From Lutjanus erythropterus (taxonomy: Eukaryota > Chordata > Actinopteri > Lutjaniformes > Lutjanidae): a stretch of 64,000 nt of DNA. The stretch is from positions 25,518,094 through 25,582,093 of the forward strand of contig CM034610.1 in NCBI GenBank assembly GCA_020091685.1, in the 5' to 3' direction. Shown here in pieces: positions 49,701-56,217 of the stretch. Each line of letters starts with the position of its first letter. Position 1 is the first letter of the stretch. A model generated the notes under the pieces. The model worked only from the letters and a program-made list of their open reading frames with translations. It made no database searches and was not told the DNA's origin. The position numbers were made by a program, and so were the translations under genes.

Positions 49701-50348
49701 TTTTCTGTTTGGTTTCATTTTGCTTTTATTTTTTAGCTAGCCAGACAATTCAGCGTTTTGCTATGGAACACAGAGCAGCTGAAAGTTAACTCAAATTTAT
49801 TTTTATTTATTAATTTATTTTGATTTGGGAAATAAAGCATTTGCATTTGGATTAAACTCTTAATTTAGGTTTACGTCAATAAACTTGGATTTACTAAACT
49901 GAGATGAGTTTTTAATTGTACAACAGAGCTCTGCTTAATTTTAAACATGGACTCAACCATTTTAAACCTTGTTTTGCTAAACTAATTAAATTAATCTTTG
50001 TTGGAGCAACGCAGTCTCAGTGTATTTGGTTAAATATGGTTTAAATTAAACCAAATTTAAAAAAAAAAAGCACACTTGTAACAAAATTTGGGTTCTTAAA
50101 TTATATTTCTAAAATACTACAGTACCTGGGTGTAAATTAGGATGAGGAGAGTCTCCAGTGCATGATGGGAGCTCCTTCACGTACTGTGCAGGGACAAAAA
50201 AGGGTCTGGTGTTCTGGTCTTTGCGGACATGCCACCAGTGCTCGTTGGTCTTGGACAACAGGATGTAACTCTGATTAGGCTTGATGGACACATGGCGGCC
50301 GTCCTTCGTCGTGTACTCATACTCATACTGCACTGACACCAGCGCCAT
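13806..50348 (-). CDS. arhgap27: Rho GTPase-activating protein 27 (SH3-WW-WW-WW-PH-RhoGAP), complete
   Basis: Coding exons (minus): 50126-50348, 48292-48863, 30645-31121, 27768-28010, 25076-25156, 24857-24979, 23418-23504, 21184-21251, 20957-21044, 19199-19300, 18796-18894, 17431-17542, 17196-17330, 15937-16035, 15759-15836, 15476-15607, 15259-15364, 13806-13983. These sum to 3003 nt, i.e. 1000 aa plus stop (human about 889). The family turns off Rac1/Cdc42-type GTPases and acts in clathrin-mediated endocytosis. Domain order: SH3 about 4-65, long Ser/Pro linker, WW1 about 305-334, WW2 about 375-401, WW3 about 488-532, PH about 605-720, RhoGAP about 815-998. The arginine finger is Arg845 in GLYRVSG. 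The domain order, the AEQ|VD splice junction and the C-terminal VFQNQIVEFIL identify ARHGAP27 rather than ARHGAP12, 15 or 9. Introns between exons are 95 nt to 17 kb. Confidence 0.95.
13984..15258. other. arhgap27: arhgap27 last intron
   Basis: A 1.3-kb intron carrying the hAT-like MITE at 14758-15110 and an 18-nt poly-A at 15229-15246. Nothing else was recognised. Confidence 0.5.
14758..15110. repeat. hAT-like non-autonomous transposon, copy 2
   Basis: The left part reads acctgcagcgatcagtcgatt and the right part is taatcgtctgctgcggctct, with interior gggtttttggactgttgctt and ttgaagacgtcactttgggc. This is the same family as 89-426. Confidence 0.7.
16130..16257 (+). repeat. L2-type LINE 3' end
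   Basis: The phrases ttgtaaagcaccatgtaaac, ataaaggggttctataaatt and aagtttattatttttatta match the 3' terminus typical of fish L2/Maui LINEs (TTGTAAAGCACTTTG...CTATATAAATAAAGTTTATTATTA). It lies in an arhgap27 intron, in the opposite sense to the gene. Confidence 0.65.
16258..17195. other. arhgap27: arhgap27 intron between 17196 and 16035 exons, remainder
   Basis: Beyond the LINE tail, this stretch shows no coding exon or recognisable repeat. Confidence 0.45.
17196..17542 (-). CDS. arhgap27: arhgap27 PH-RhoGAP linker exons
   Basis: Exons 17431-17542 and 17196-17330, separated by a 100-nt intron. The first encodes an acidic patch (DHHSDEDDGDLYEKIAG). The second encodes a Ser-rich stretch and then the basic segment VRTKLMKFLMKRPTLQSVKEKGYIR, which leads into RhoGAP helix A. 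Phases agree (T|CC = Ser at the join, G|AA = Glu into the next exon). Confidence 0.93.
17919..18725. mobile_element. TTAA-ended foldback MITE, copy 1
   Basis: It starts ttaaagggacagttcggatt and ends ataatccaaactattccttta followed by a. The two ends are inverted copies and both carry TTAA at the border. Interior blocks (tctgacaggaaactg near the left, atttcctgtcagaaaagg near the right) are also inverted, so the whole element is a long imperfect palindrome of about 807 bp. It lies in an arhgap27 intron. TTAA borders suggest a piggyBac-type mechanism, but no transposase is present. Confidence 0.75.
18796..23504 (-). CDS. arhgap27: arhgap27 PH-domain exons
   Basis: Exons 23418-23504, 21184-21251, 20957-21044, 19199-19300 and 18796-18894. 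They encode a Ser-rich lead (TSDYSSDSSSTGNSPE), then VQNLEKAGILNKTKVSENGK and the PH core KNWTQTWTVLLGGVLTFHKD. After that come FTVDLRGATIGWASKDKSS, KNVLELKS and the closing helix SIISDWHKVLVDTIRQL. The basic start (GKKVRKNW) is the usual phosphoinositide-binding loop region. All phases agree, and exons 19199-19300 and 18796-18894 are symmetrical (phase 0-0). Confidence 0.95.
19975..20780 (+). mobile_element. L2-type LINE reverse transcriptase remnant
   Basis: In an arhgap27 intron, the plus strand translates in pieces to CNTAKIRSFLPESDAQILLH, SSRLDYCNF and NSGARILTRTRKFDHITPIL. These are the characteristic thumb/C-terminal phrases of L2/CR1-clade LINE reverse transcriptase. The frame is broken and shortened (the usual HWLPV segment is missing), so it is a dead 5'-truncated copy. 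Confidence 0.75.
21252..24856. other. arhgap27: arhgap27 introns around exon 23418-23504
   Basis: Two introns, 21252-23417 and 23505-24856. They are A/T-rich with homopolymer runs and a region near 21440-21650 (attttattaaaatgccaaca) that resembles 28460-28520, probably shared repeat debris. No exon or RNA gene was seen. Confidence 0.4.
24857..28010 (-). CDS. arhgap27: arhgap27 WW3 and following linker exons
   Basis: Exons 27768-28010, 25076-25156 and 24857-24979. The first is Pro/acid-rich (PPLPEEDYPPEDYP) and ends inside the third WW-like unit (GWNLTVDPNGTWVF...SPEQ). The second begins with Trp and gives WIKSVDDRGQTYYYLRDGS and SQWNLPE, completing it. The third is a linker (ENGVEADNPSVIKNWRHTM). 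The split WW3 matches the arrangement in human ARHGAP27 and ARHGAP12, whose EQ|W junction is conserved. Confidence 0.93.
25232..26520. mobile_element. decayed DNA transposon with ~50-bp inverted ends, inside the WW3 intron
   Basis: The left end reads tgcaatgatttgcaaatcat...ttgaatacagtgcaaagac and the right end gtctttgtactgtac...gtttttgcaaaccatt, which is an inverted counterpart. Next to these, atgcctgcaacaggttccaa and gttgggacaggag on the left mirror ctcctgtcacaac and atgttgcaggcat on the right. The 1.2-kb interior has no open frame. I recognise the sequence as a very common fish element but cannot name its superfamily. Confidence 0.65.
29003..29045. repeat. perfect 18-bp inverted repeat with 7-nt loop
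   Basis: acctacaaaaacgtgtgc (29003-29020), loop accctac, then gcacacgtttttgtaggt (29028-29045). The arms are exactly complementary. Confidence 0.9.
29119..29946. mobile_element. TTAA-ended foldback MITE, copy 2
   Basis: It starts tttaaagggatagttttta and ends ttcaaataatccgaactat, with the last bases degenerate. The central arms are clearly inverted: 29425-29479 (agaacacaggaggtgctggt...) pairs with 29528-29586 (...gaccagcaactcttgtgttc). Element length is about 828 bp. Confidence 0.75.
30645..31121 (-). CDS. arhgap27: arhgap27 WW1-WW2 exon (shared by all isoforms)
   Basis: A 159-codon exon in phase 0-0. WW1 is GWEVHVDQDSGQEYYYHPS followed by GRTTWDNPF; WW2 is DWEQLVDETSGRPYFYNP followed by GETSWEPPE. 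Both have the two signature tryptophans and the aromatic YYY/YFY core, so they should bind proline-rich ligands. The exon begins VDNESLHSAVYVNV, matching the conserved start of the human exon (VDD..PVYANI). Its acceptor, cttctcacag at 31122, can receive at least three upstream exons that end in phase 0. Confidence 0.96.
31122..33352. other. arhgap27: arhgap27 intron upstream of the WW1-2 exon
   Basis: A/T-rich intron with a TATC/TA simple repeat at 32225-32292. No further exon was recognised. Confidence 0.45.
32225..32292. repeat. (CTAT)n and (TA)n simple repeats
   Basis: Four CTAT units at 32225-32240 and an interrupted TA run at 32264-32292. Confidence 0.85.
33353..33433 (-). CDS. arhgap27: arhgap27 alternative first coding exon B (27 codons, SH3-less isoform)
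   Basis: An ATG at 33433 opens MTAFKRLCRAVDPRSLRV and a further nine codons ending SGAQ, then a good CAG|gtgaga donor at 33353/33352, in phase 0. The next exon at 31121 accepts phase 0, so the product would be 762 aa with WW, PH and RhoGAP but no SH3. The peptide is strongly basic (several Arg/Lys in 27 residues), which could favour membrane contact. No splice acceptor of quality precedes the ATG, consistent with a true first exon. It is inferred from sequence only. Confidence 0.6.
33618..35520. repeat. GGTGGAAAGTAAC-family MITE, copy 2, split by a ~1.4-kb insertion
   Basis: The left part (33618-33790: gaggtattgtacttgagtat, ccactacctcagaagcaaat) and the right part (35240-35520: tacttttacttaagtaagct, acttgtaatggagtattt) are the two halves of the element seen whole at 11753-12361. 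The intervening segment, beginning near ttaaaggtgcaatatctaag (34115), is foreign to the family and is probably another insertion. Confidence 0.6.
37008..37247. repeat. hAT-like non-autonomous transposon, copy 3
   Basis: Left cagctgcaacgattaatcaa, right gaaaataatcgttagtagca, interior tttactcctctctgacaac and ttttggttgcggacaaaaca. An internally shortened copy of the 89-426 family. Confidence 0.65.
37878..37952 (-). CDS. arhgap27: arhgap27 alternative first coding exon A (25 codons, SH3-less isoform)
   Basis: An ATG at 37952 opens MVDMYSRVWSSHRAKQGL and ends PVVPQ at a CAG|gtaggt donor (37878/37877), in phase 0. Joined to the exon at 31121 it gives a 760-aa protein lacking SH3. The DNA just upstream (37960-38130) is locally CpG-bearing (gtacggccacgttc, cgcagcagc) and could be its promoter. 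An in-frame second Met lies at codon 4. The exon is inferred from splice signals and phase; I do not recall a matching human exon. Confidence 0.6.
37960..38160 (-). promoter_or_regulatory. arhgap27: candidate promoter of arhgap27 exon A
   Basis: A CpG-bearing island in A/T-rich intron DNA, directly upstream of exon A and bounded by TG microsatellites from 38185. No TATA box is evident. Confidence 0.3.
38185..38356. repeat. (TG)n microsatellites
   Basis: Two TG runs, 38185-38206 and 38293-38356. The second is interrupted once by tatgca. Long open frames rich in His/Thr on the other strand are by-products. Confidence 0.9.
39345..39784. mobile_element. TTAA-ended foldback MITE, half copy 3
   Basis: It carries the right half of the family: aacacaaaaaacctaaccga, gaccagcaactcctgtgttc, then cttcaaataatccgaactat and ccctttaa. 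A TTAAAGGGACAG start at 38899 could be its distant left end, but the sequence between does not follow the family. Confidence 0.6.
41211..41865. mobile_element. hAT-like MITE with CAGGGG termini
   Basis: It starts caggggccagtatttcaaaa and ends ttttttgaaacactgacccctg when read through, so about 20 bp at each end are inverted copies (CAGGGGYCAGTRTTTCAAAA). Interior gaagataagaattatcag and related phrases are non-coding. CAGGGG ends are typical of hAT elements. No clear 8-bp target duplication remains. Confidence 0.6.
44256..44760. repeat. hAT-like MITEs, one nested in another (copies 4 and 5)
   Basis: The outer left half (44256-44359) starts agtgctgcaaccattgatta and stops after ggtgaaaaatgta. 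A complete inner copy (44360-44616) runs from gagctgcaacaatctggcga to cattagttgcagcact. The outer element then resumes (about 44617-44760) with gacgtccttaaatgtcttgt and aacccaaagatattcagt. Confidence 0.65.
45905..46270 (-). other. arhgap27: candidate non-coding first exon (perfect donor CAG|GTAAGT)
   Basis: At 45905/45904 the minus strand has an exact consensus donor, CAG|gtaagt. It is preceded by a pyrimidine/purine-mixed, stop-rich leader and then, from about 46000 to 46260, locally G+C-rich CpG-bearing DNA. It has no ATG open to the donor, so it could only be untranslated. It may start a transcript that uses a downstream exon A or B start, or be unrelated. Confidence 0.35.
46693..46720. 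repeat. (TG)n microsatellite
   Basis: Fourteen TG units followed by a G run. Confidence 0.9.
46755..47345. repeat. degenerate TTGTCTTGTTACATC array with a 67-bp tandem duplication
   Basis: A T-rich minisatellite with units around tttttgtcttgttacatctt. Within it, the 67 bp starting gtcttgttacatctttaaca at 46871 recur exactly from 46938. The open plus-strand frames here (rich in FVLLCY-like residues) are products of the repeat. Confidence 0.75.
48292..48863 (-). CDS. arhgap27: arhgap27 SH3-WW linker exon
   Basis: A long exon of 190 codons, entered after one base (CCA G|GG) and left in phase 0 at GAGCAG|gtaaga. The sequence is low-complexity, Ser/Thr/Pro/Gln-rich, with an acidic proline motif (DMDFPLPPNSPIYDTIPENF). 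Tyrosines in YDT and YRF contexts could be phosphosites. It ends PPAEQ, matching the human linker that also ends in AEQ before the WW exon. No folded domain is visible. Confidence 0.9.
49430..49750. repeat. ~45-60-bp tandem repeat built on TTAGCTAGCTAGCAG
   Basis: Six to seven copies of a unit running ttttagctagctagcaggcag then tgtaatgctttttaaa. Each unit carries the self-complementary TAGCTAGCTA. It lies in arhgap27 intron 1. Confidence 0.8.
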
Positions 50349-50411
50349 GCTCCGGTGCACCCAGCTGTGTGGCCTCTGTGTTAATGTGGACACGGCGTTG
50401 ACATCCTGGAG
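50126..50411 (-). CDS. arhgap27: arhgap27 first coding exon of the full-length form: SH3 domain
   Basis: The ATG at 50348 opens MALVSVQYEYEYTTKDGRH. The SH3 signatures are YEYEY (ALYDY position), EHWWHVR, and FFVPAQYVKEL (PxxY motif). The exon ends CCAG|gtactg at 50126. An acceptor (atttccag) at 50412 shows it is not the transcript's first exon; 50349-50411 is taken as 5' UTR, though the frame is open through it. The human protein starts at an equivalent place just before the SH3, supporting this Met. Confidence 0.92.
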
Positions 50412-50589
50412 CTGGAAATAAAGGAAATGAGACGTGTTTGTGGCTTTTGACAACAAATGTCAGTCAGTGGCTCACAGTTAATGGACACACTTCCACATAC
50501 AGAGACGTGTTGCCTCCTCACTGCATGTGACTGTCGTGGATGGATCATCAGACAACGGGTCCCTGAACACAGACGTGTAAATGTCCCTA

Positions 50590-51400
50590 TAGCAGCAAGA
50601 CACCAGACTGGGAACTAATCTTTGTAGTCATTTTGTGTCTGTGGTTGTTTTTGTCTTTCTCTGTGGTTGTTTTGTATCTCTTTGCACAATCTTCTTGTGG
50701 CTGTTTTGTGTCTCTATGTAGTTGTGTTGTGTCACTTTATCTTTTTTTTGTGTTTCTTTGTAGTTCTTTTGTGTCTCTTTGTGGTTGTTTTGCATCTCAT
50801 TGTGTTTTTTTGTGTCTCTTTGTGGTTGTGTTGTGTCTCTTTGTAGTTATGTGTGTCTCTATGGCTGTTTTCCATCTCTTTATGGCTGGTTTTGTCTCTT
50901 TGTGGTCGTTTTCTGTCTCTGTGGTTTTTTCGTACCTTTGTGTTCAGCTGGTCTATAGTTGTTTTGTTTCTCTTTGTGGTCACTTTGTGTCTCTTAATTT
51001 TGGTTCTGCATCTCTTTGTAGCTCTTTTGTGTCTCTTTGCTGTCATTTGTGTCTCTTTGTAGCCATTTCGTGTCTATGGTTGTTTTTTGTCTCTTTGTAG
51101 TTGTTTTGTTGATGTGGTCATTTTATGTGTCTGTAGTCATTTTGCATCTGTCTGTAGTCGTGTATCTCTTCCTGTGGTTGTTTTGTGTCTGTTAGTGTTT
51201 TTTTCCTGTATTGTTTCTTTTTGTTTTGCATTCCTGTTGTCATCTCGTTGTAGTTTTGTATTTTTGGTCGTCATTTTGTGTCTCTTTGTGGTCGTTGGGG
51301 CCTCTCGGTAGTCACTTTGCATCTCTTTGTAGTTGTTTTGTATCTCTCTCGCAGTCATTTTGTGTCTGTAGTCGTTTTGTTTGTCTCGAGCCCTCTGACC
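50590..51400. repeat. T/G-rich minisatellite, unit near TTTGTGTCTCTTTGTGGTTG
   Basis: About 30-35 degenerate copies of a ~20-24-bp unit (gtttgtgtctctttgtagtt and variants), all in the same orientation. It is a common fish minisatellite type. The long plus and minus frames it produces are not genes. Confidence 0.85.
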
Positions 51401-52421
51401 TCTTGGACCCCGAGCCCTGTGGGCCCGTCCAGTAAGTTACTGTTTGACATTATCATGAACTGATTTACAAGAAATCTTGATGTAGGTTGGAGTTCAGAGA
51501 GTGAACATAAGGCTGGCAGGGGTAAAAGCCTCTATTTTGGTGCAGAGACAGGAAGTTGCTTCCATTTGCTGCAAAGCAACTTTAACCCAAACTTACTCAC
51601 AGACCATACAGAGCAGCAGACTGTGAGCTGCACAGCCACAAAACAGGAAGCCTGCAGCAACCTCGTCTCAGCGTCAGCCCGACGTCACCTAGCAATCTCA
51701 GTTTGCCTTATCAGGTTTAGTTTTATCCACGAGTATTTACAGTTCTCTGTGGCTCCTACAGAACACATAATACAAAGAAACAACAGAGTGGCATGGTGAG
51801 CAGCTATTTCATATGTAAAAGGTCCAAATTTTTGTTTTTGTTGTGTTAATCTTAACATTTACATTCACAATTTAATAGGAAAAATGCAAAATAAGATACA
51901 GAAAATAAAACTAACATTCAGTTCATTTCTAAGTTAGATTTAACTCATAATATCATGTTGAATTTGCTAATTTTGTGTCATTTTACAAAATGAGGGGTAA
52001 GTCAGTGTGACTCAGATGAATCAGAATATACACTCAAGCTCAAAACAGACTCAGAAATGAGAGAAATCACATGAACGCCCTGAGGCGTCATTGTTGGATA
52101 ATATTTCATCTACTTGCCTGATTTGTGTTTCCAAAAATTCCCCCCTCCCGTCACTGGATATCTCTCAGACGACCTTGAAGCAGTTTTGTATCTAAGGAAC
52201 CGGAGTCGCAGAACTCAAACTGCTACCTACATGTATTGTTTCTGCTCGACTACCACGCTCGTTTCCTGTTCTGTGCGAGTGTGTCTCACTTTACCGAAAG
52301 CGGTAACACCAAGTCATGATACATTACAGCACTAAAGCCACGAGAAATGGGAAGTCTGATTTTACCCATCCTTCTCAAAGTATTCTTGATATCTGTGTTC
52401 TTTTTATGGCACCTCACTGAT

Positions 52422-52442
52422 GGGGGGGGGGGGGGGGGGGGG
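52422..52442. repeat. 21-nt poly-G run
   Basis: Uninterrupted guanines, likely unstable in sequencing, so the true length is uncertain. Confidence 0.85.
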
Positions 52443-53719
52443 TGGACTGGAAAGAGTTGCATGGTGGTGATTCATTCTGTCTTACAACACAGCAAAGAAA
52501 AACACTTGTTAAATTAGGAAAGGCAACTTTAACTGCATGTTTACATTAAAACAAATATATACACTTTATAAAACTTATGTGAAGCAGATGATAGGATCAC
52601 AAGAAATCATTTACAACTGACTGGTTACCATAATGACTGCAATACAAGAGAGTAAACGTAAAGAAAACACAAGGAGATGTATTTGTACGTGCATTTATTG
52701 CTGCTGGCAGCAGAGCGTTGCTTTACCACATTTGGCACGCACATTTTCTCTGCAGAATCTTCACGTTAAATGCAATCAAACCGTGTGTTTTCAATGACAA
52801 AAACTCATGATAAAAACATACAGTATGCTGATATTTATCAGAAATATAACTGTGCATCACTAAAGACGTCACTTTTACTCTGAAGAAATGTTTTAGGCAT
52901 CTTTTGTATGAAGATTTGAAATGGAATAATGTGTTAGTAAAATAGTAGAATATGTTTATTTTTATTACTGTTATTATTTTACAACATGCATATTCAGTAA
53001 AATTTGACAAATTTTGATTTGATATTGAGTATACTTCTGATTTCTCTCGCTTTTATTTGTTTTTAAGGAATTTTAACTAGGGCGGATTCATATTTGATAT
53101 TTATTCGTTGTTGTTTTATTAATTTTTGATATTTTTAAACATCTTGTTATATTTTTATATTTTCTCTTGTAATTGCACTACAGGAAATATTTTTCCTATT
53201 CTCATAAGGAGCATCTGCAACATGAAGAATTCCCCCCTGGGGAACAATACAGTATTTCTGATTCTGATAATGCAACTGTTACATACTGAAACATGATACA
53301 TATTTTGTATATAATTCCACTTCTTATTTTGTCATTTTCTGTTCTTCTTCTTTTTTTTGTTCTATTTTCTGACAACAGAACTGGACTGAAACTGTCAATG
53401 ATTATCTAAATATGGCAAGAAATTAGATAACATAAGAGGCTTCAACATGTAAATAAAGGATGTGCACATACTGTATTATTTCACTTTATTTATATGTTAC
53501 TATGTTAAATATTTTTGCGCCACTTCTAAGGTGTTTCTGGTTTGTAACGTATCACTTACATGACAGCGTCACTACGTCCGTCATAGCTGTACGTTGCAAA
53601 CCTCTGATGAAATCACGCAAGTTTAGCGATTCGAAATCAAAGTCACATGACTGAACTGTTTAAAGAATTATTTTTGGACATTTTAGAAGCCCCGCTTTCG
53701 CAGGGCATCAAAAAATTAA

Positions 53720-53845
53720 TTAAGGCTCATGTTGTTCCTCTCCACGGAAATCTTTAGTAAAAGGCGAAAGATTTATACGAGATGAAGAGAAACATGAGTG
53801 TAATACTCCTTTAATGAAAAAGTAGTCCGAGTCCTTGTCCGACAT
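53720..53845 (-). CDS. small ORF of 41 aa, unassigned
   Basis: An ATG at 53845 opens MSDKDSDYFFIKGVLHSC and stops at 53720. It lies downstream (minus sense) of the promoter-like cluster at 54.2 kb. The start MSDKDSDYFFIKG looks protein-like, but there is no family match that I know. A weak donor (GGA|gtatta) would join it in frame to the SH3 exon at 50411. It may equally be chance. Confidence 0.15.
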   Translation of the reverse strand: MSDKDSDYFFIKGVLHSCFSSSRINLSPFTKDFRGEEQHEP

Positions 53846-54179
53846 ATTGTCAACGGTGACGGTGCCACTGCGCAAATACAAATATCTATTTACCATACGT
53901 ATAATCTACATGTGTCAATACACTGCTACAAGCTAAATTTAGTTTTAGGTAAGCCATAAAGGATTTAAATCCAAAGTTTGAACGATATATTTAACAACGA
54001 TTTTAAAATATTGCGCGCAGTGCATGACGGGTATCGCAACGTTTGATTCTTGTTACAAGCACGTATTACACGTATTTGGAGAGTTTTGCGAGCAAGTGAA
54101 CTACGCAAAATAAAAACAATTGTCAACCAGATTATTAACAATTTTAATCGCGTTATTAAAACCAAGGAAATGCAGTCAA

Positions 54180-54660
54180 ATTCAATAAAATAACAGAGCT
54201 AGAAACCATACGCATGCGCTGTACGGCAACAAGAGTTATCTCCCAGTACTTCCGCCTTCGCACAGGAAACTTTACAGTGCAAAGAGTTGGTGCAAGTCAT
54301 GTTAAATGTTAAAAATTTGAGACGTTTCCTGAGAATTACTGTGAAAATTATATCTTATTCAAATAATAACTGTCCACGAAGCATATTTGTCGTTAAAACA
54401 GATACTAAAGAGAGGGCCCGTGATGTGTACGCCATTACTACAGCCGCTCAAAACTCGTTTCTAGAAGAGAACCCCAGATTTGAGCAACTCTCGCGAGATG
54501 TAGATGCTTTGTTTAGTCTTTGTGCATGTTGTACAAACAAGTTATTTCGTCTAATATAGCAAGGCTGTGGTTGACATGAAAAGCTTTAGAAACCAAAAAT
54601 ACTCCAAAAAAGATAATTGTTTGCGTTAAAATAGTTACTCTCGCGAGACTTTTTGCGGGC
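54180..54660. promoter_or_regulatory. CpG-type, possibly bidirectional promoter
   Basis: Clustered sites: an NRF1-like acgcatgcgct (54210-54220), an ETS-like CTTCCG (54249-54254), and two exact TCTCGCGAGA palindromes (54489-54498 and 54639-54648). TCTCGCGAGA is the motif bound by BANP at CpG-island promoters. It is well placed to drive the full-length arhgap27 transcript to the left, 4 kb before the SH3 exon. A minus-strand donor candidate (GAGA|gtaact, exon end 54639) lies in it. Confidence 0.5.
54287..54559 (+). CDS. hypothetical protein, 90 aa, unrecognised
   Basis: An open frame directly downstream of the NRF1/ETS sites, with ATGs at 54287 and 54299. The N-terminal part is basic and hydrophobic (LRRFLRITVKIISY), like a mitochondrial presequence. 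The second part is polar (TKERARDVYAITTAAQNS, NPRFEQLSRDVDALFSL). I do not recognise it. No strong donor follows and no continuation exon was found to the right, so it could be a short gene, a lone first exon, or transcribed non-coding DNA. Confidence 0.25.
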   Translation: MVQVMLNVKNLRRFLRITVKIISYSNNNCPRSIFVVKTDTKERARDVYAITTAAQNSFLEENPRFEQLSRDVDALFSLCACCTNKLFRLI

Positions 54661-55129
54661 CTGGGGTTCCCTTTTAAGGGGTCTCAAGAAAGGTTGCTGG
54701 ATTGTAATCCATCCAGCTAGGTGAAGTGGAACCTCAGTCGGTGTTATGGCCCCTGAAAGCCACAGGTTTACTTTGTGTAAAGTGATTCATGGTAGTTTAT
54801 TGAAAATTGTGGTGTCTGCATCACTAATGCACAATATCCAGGAGGGGATGTTCTATTAAAATCTAAATTTACAATCTTTATTACGTCAGTTTTGTGCTGA
54901 TGTGCATATTCCAACATTAAACTATATGTTTACTCAAATAATGACACAGCACCTCTGGAACCTGGAGGTATTCCAGCATGCAGGTTGATGGAGTCACACC
55001 AGCCAATTTTCCTTCAAGCACTTATTGCAAGTCATTGACATATAAACAAAATGATTCTCCTCAAATCAAGGCAGAGGTTATGCAGGAAATAATGGCACTG
55101 GTGATGAAGGGTGGGTGTCTAATTGACAA

Positions 55130-55385
55130 AATCAGTGCCTCAGTTTAAAATGCTTTTAAAACCCACCTCTACAGACTGAAATTTGTTTAGTATTTTTATG
55201 TCTATTCAGATGTTTTAATGTTGTTCTTTTATATTTTTTCTCTGTTCATTCATTTCTCGAAATCTGTTTTTATTTTGATTTTTAATGTTGCTCTTCACTT
55301 CTTGTAATCTCAATTTTTATTGCGTTTTCTCTGCTTGTATTTTGTGAAGCACCTGATTTTACAGGTGCTGTGGAAATAAACTATT
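55130..55385 (+). repeat. L2-type LINE 3' end
   Basis: Reads cttttaaaacccacctctac (KTHLY), the usual C-terminal phrase of L2-clade ORF2. A T-rich tail follows, with ttgtgaagcacctgatttta and tgctgtggaaataaactatta, the typical 3' end. Confidence 0.6.
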
Positions 55386-56217
55386 ACGATCATTATGATG
55401 TATAACTACAGTGAAATCAAACACTCTCGCCCTTCAAATAAGCAATGCCTTTAGGTGTGTTTTTAAATTCACTATTATTGTCCCAATTATCTTCATGATG
55501 ATGTCGACATTCACCTGCAAGCACATGGCACGCCTATTATATCCTGTAAACATTTTAGTCTGTATTTTCTAAGAACTAAGGCGTACTGAGTAAATAGCTC
55601 TAACTGCTAACGGTTGGAGCTTCATATAGTTGTTGTAAAGAATAGAGTCTCAGGATCAACGCTGTTCTCACTTCCCTTCCTTAGTATTTGCAAAGGTACA
55701 CGGTCTGACAATTTCATGCTTCCGTTTTGTAGACTGATGAAGAGAAATCTGAAGTCACAGCACAGCAGGGTTTGGTCGACTTTCACCATAGATGAGGTTT
55801 ATTTGTGGTAATGCCTCACATTCTTTTTTATCATCTGAAAAATTACAAAAGTGAGCTGATAACACGTTTACCAGCATAACTTCCCATTTCTGACTTTCAA
55901 TACAATAACAGTACATAAAGCATGTCACAATCAGAATGTTAGAAGTACAACAGACAAATGGCAGTTTTGTGCAAAAATGTCATCAATACTGAATGTTTTA
56001 GAAAATACAGTTTTCCACATCAAACTGGCAGGGCATTCTGTGTAAATCTGTCAAGAAACAGTAAAATAACTCAGCTCTGAAGTGCAGATTCCATGCAGCA
56101 TCAACATCACTCTGAGCAGATCATTTTATTTAATTTTCTTCATGTTGTTAATAATATTAGAACTGTAGCTCTTTGAAAAACCTCTTCTCCTCCTGCTTTT
56201 TTAAAATCAGGCTGATG

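Larger units (their letters stand above)
50412..53700. other. DNA upstream of the arhgap27 SH3 exon (5' UTR intron / intergenic)
   Basis: Contains the T/G-rich minisatellite (50590-51400) and a 21-G run (52422-52442). The remainder (51400-52420, 52443-53700) is A/T-rich with no recognisable exon or RNA gene. Confidence 0.45.

Noticed and set aside
50633-51100. 155-codon plus-strand frame rich in Leu/Phe/Cys/Ser
   Set aside because: It is a translation of the T/G-rich minisatellite. The membrane-like composition is an effect of T-rich codons.
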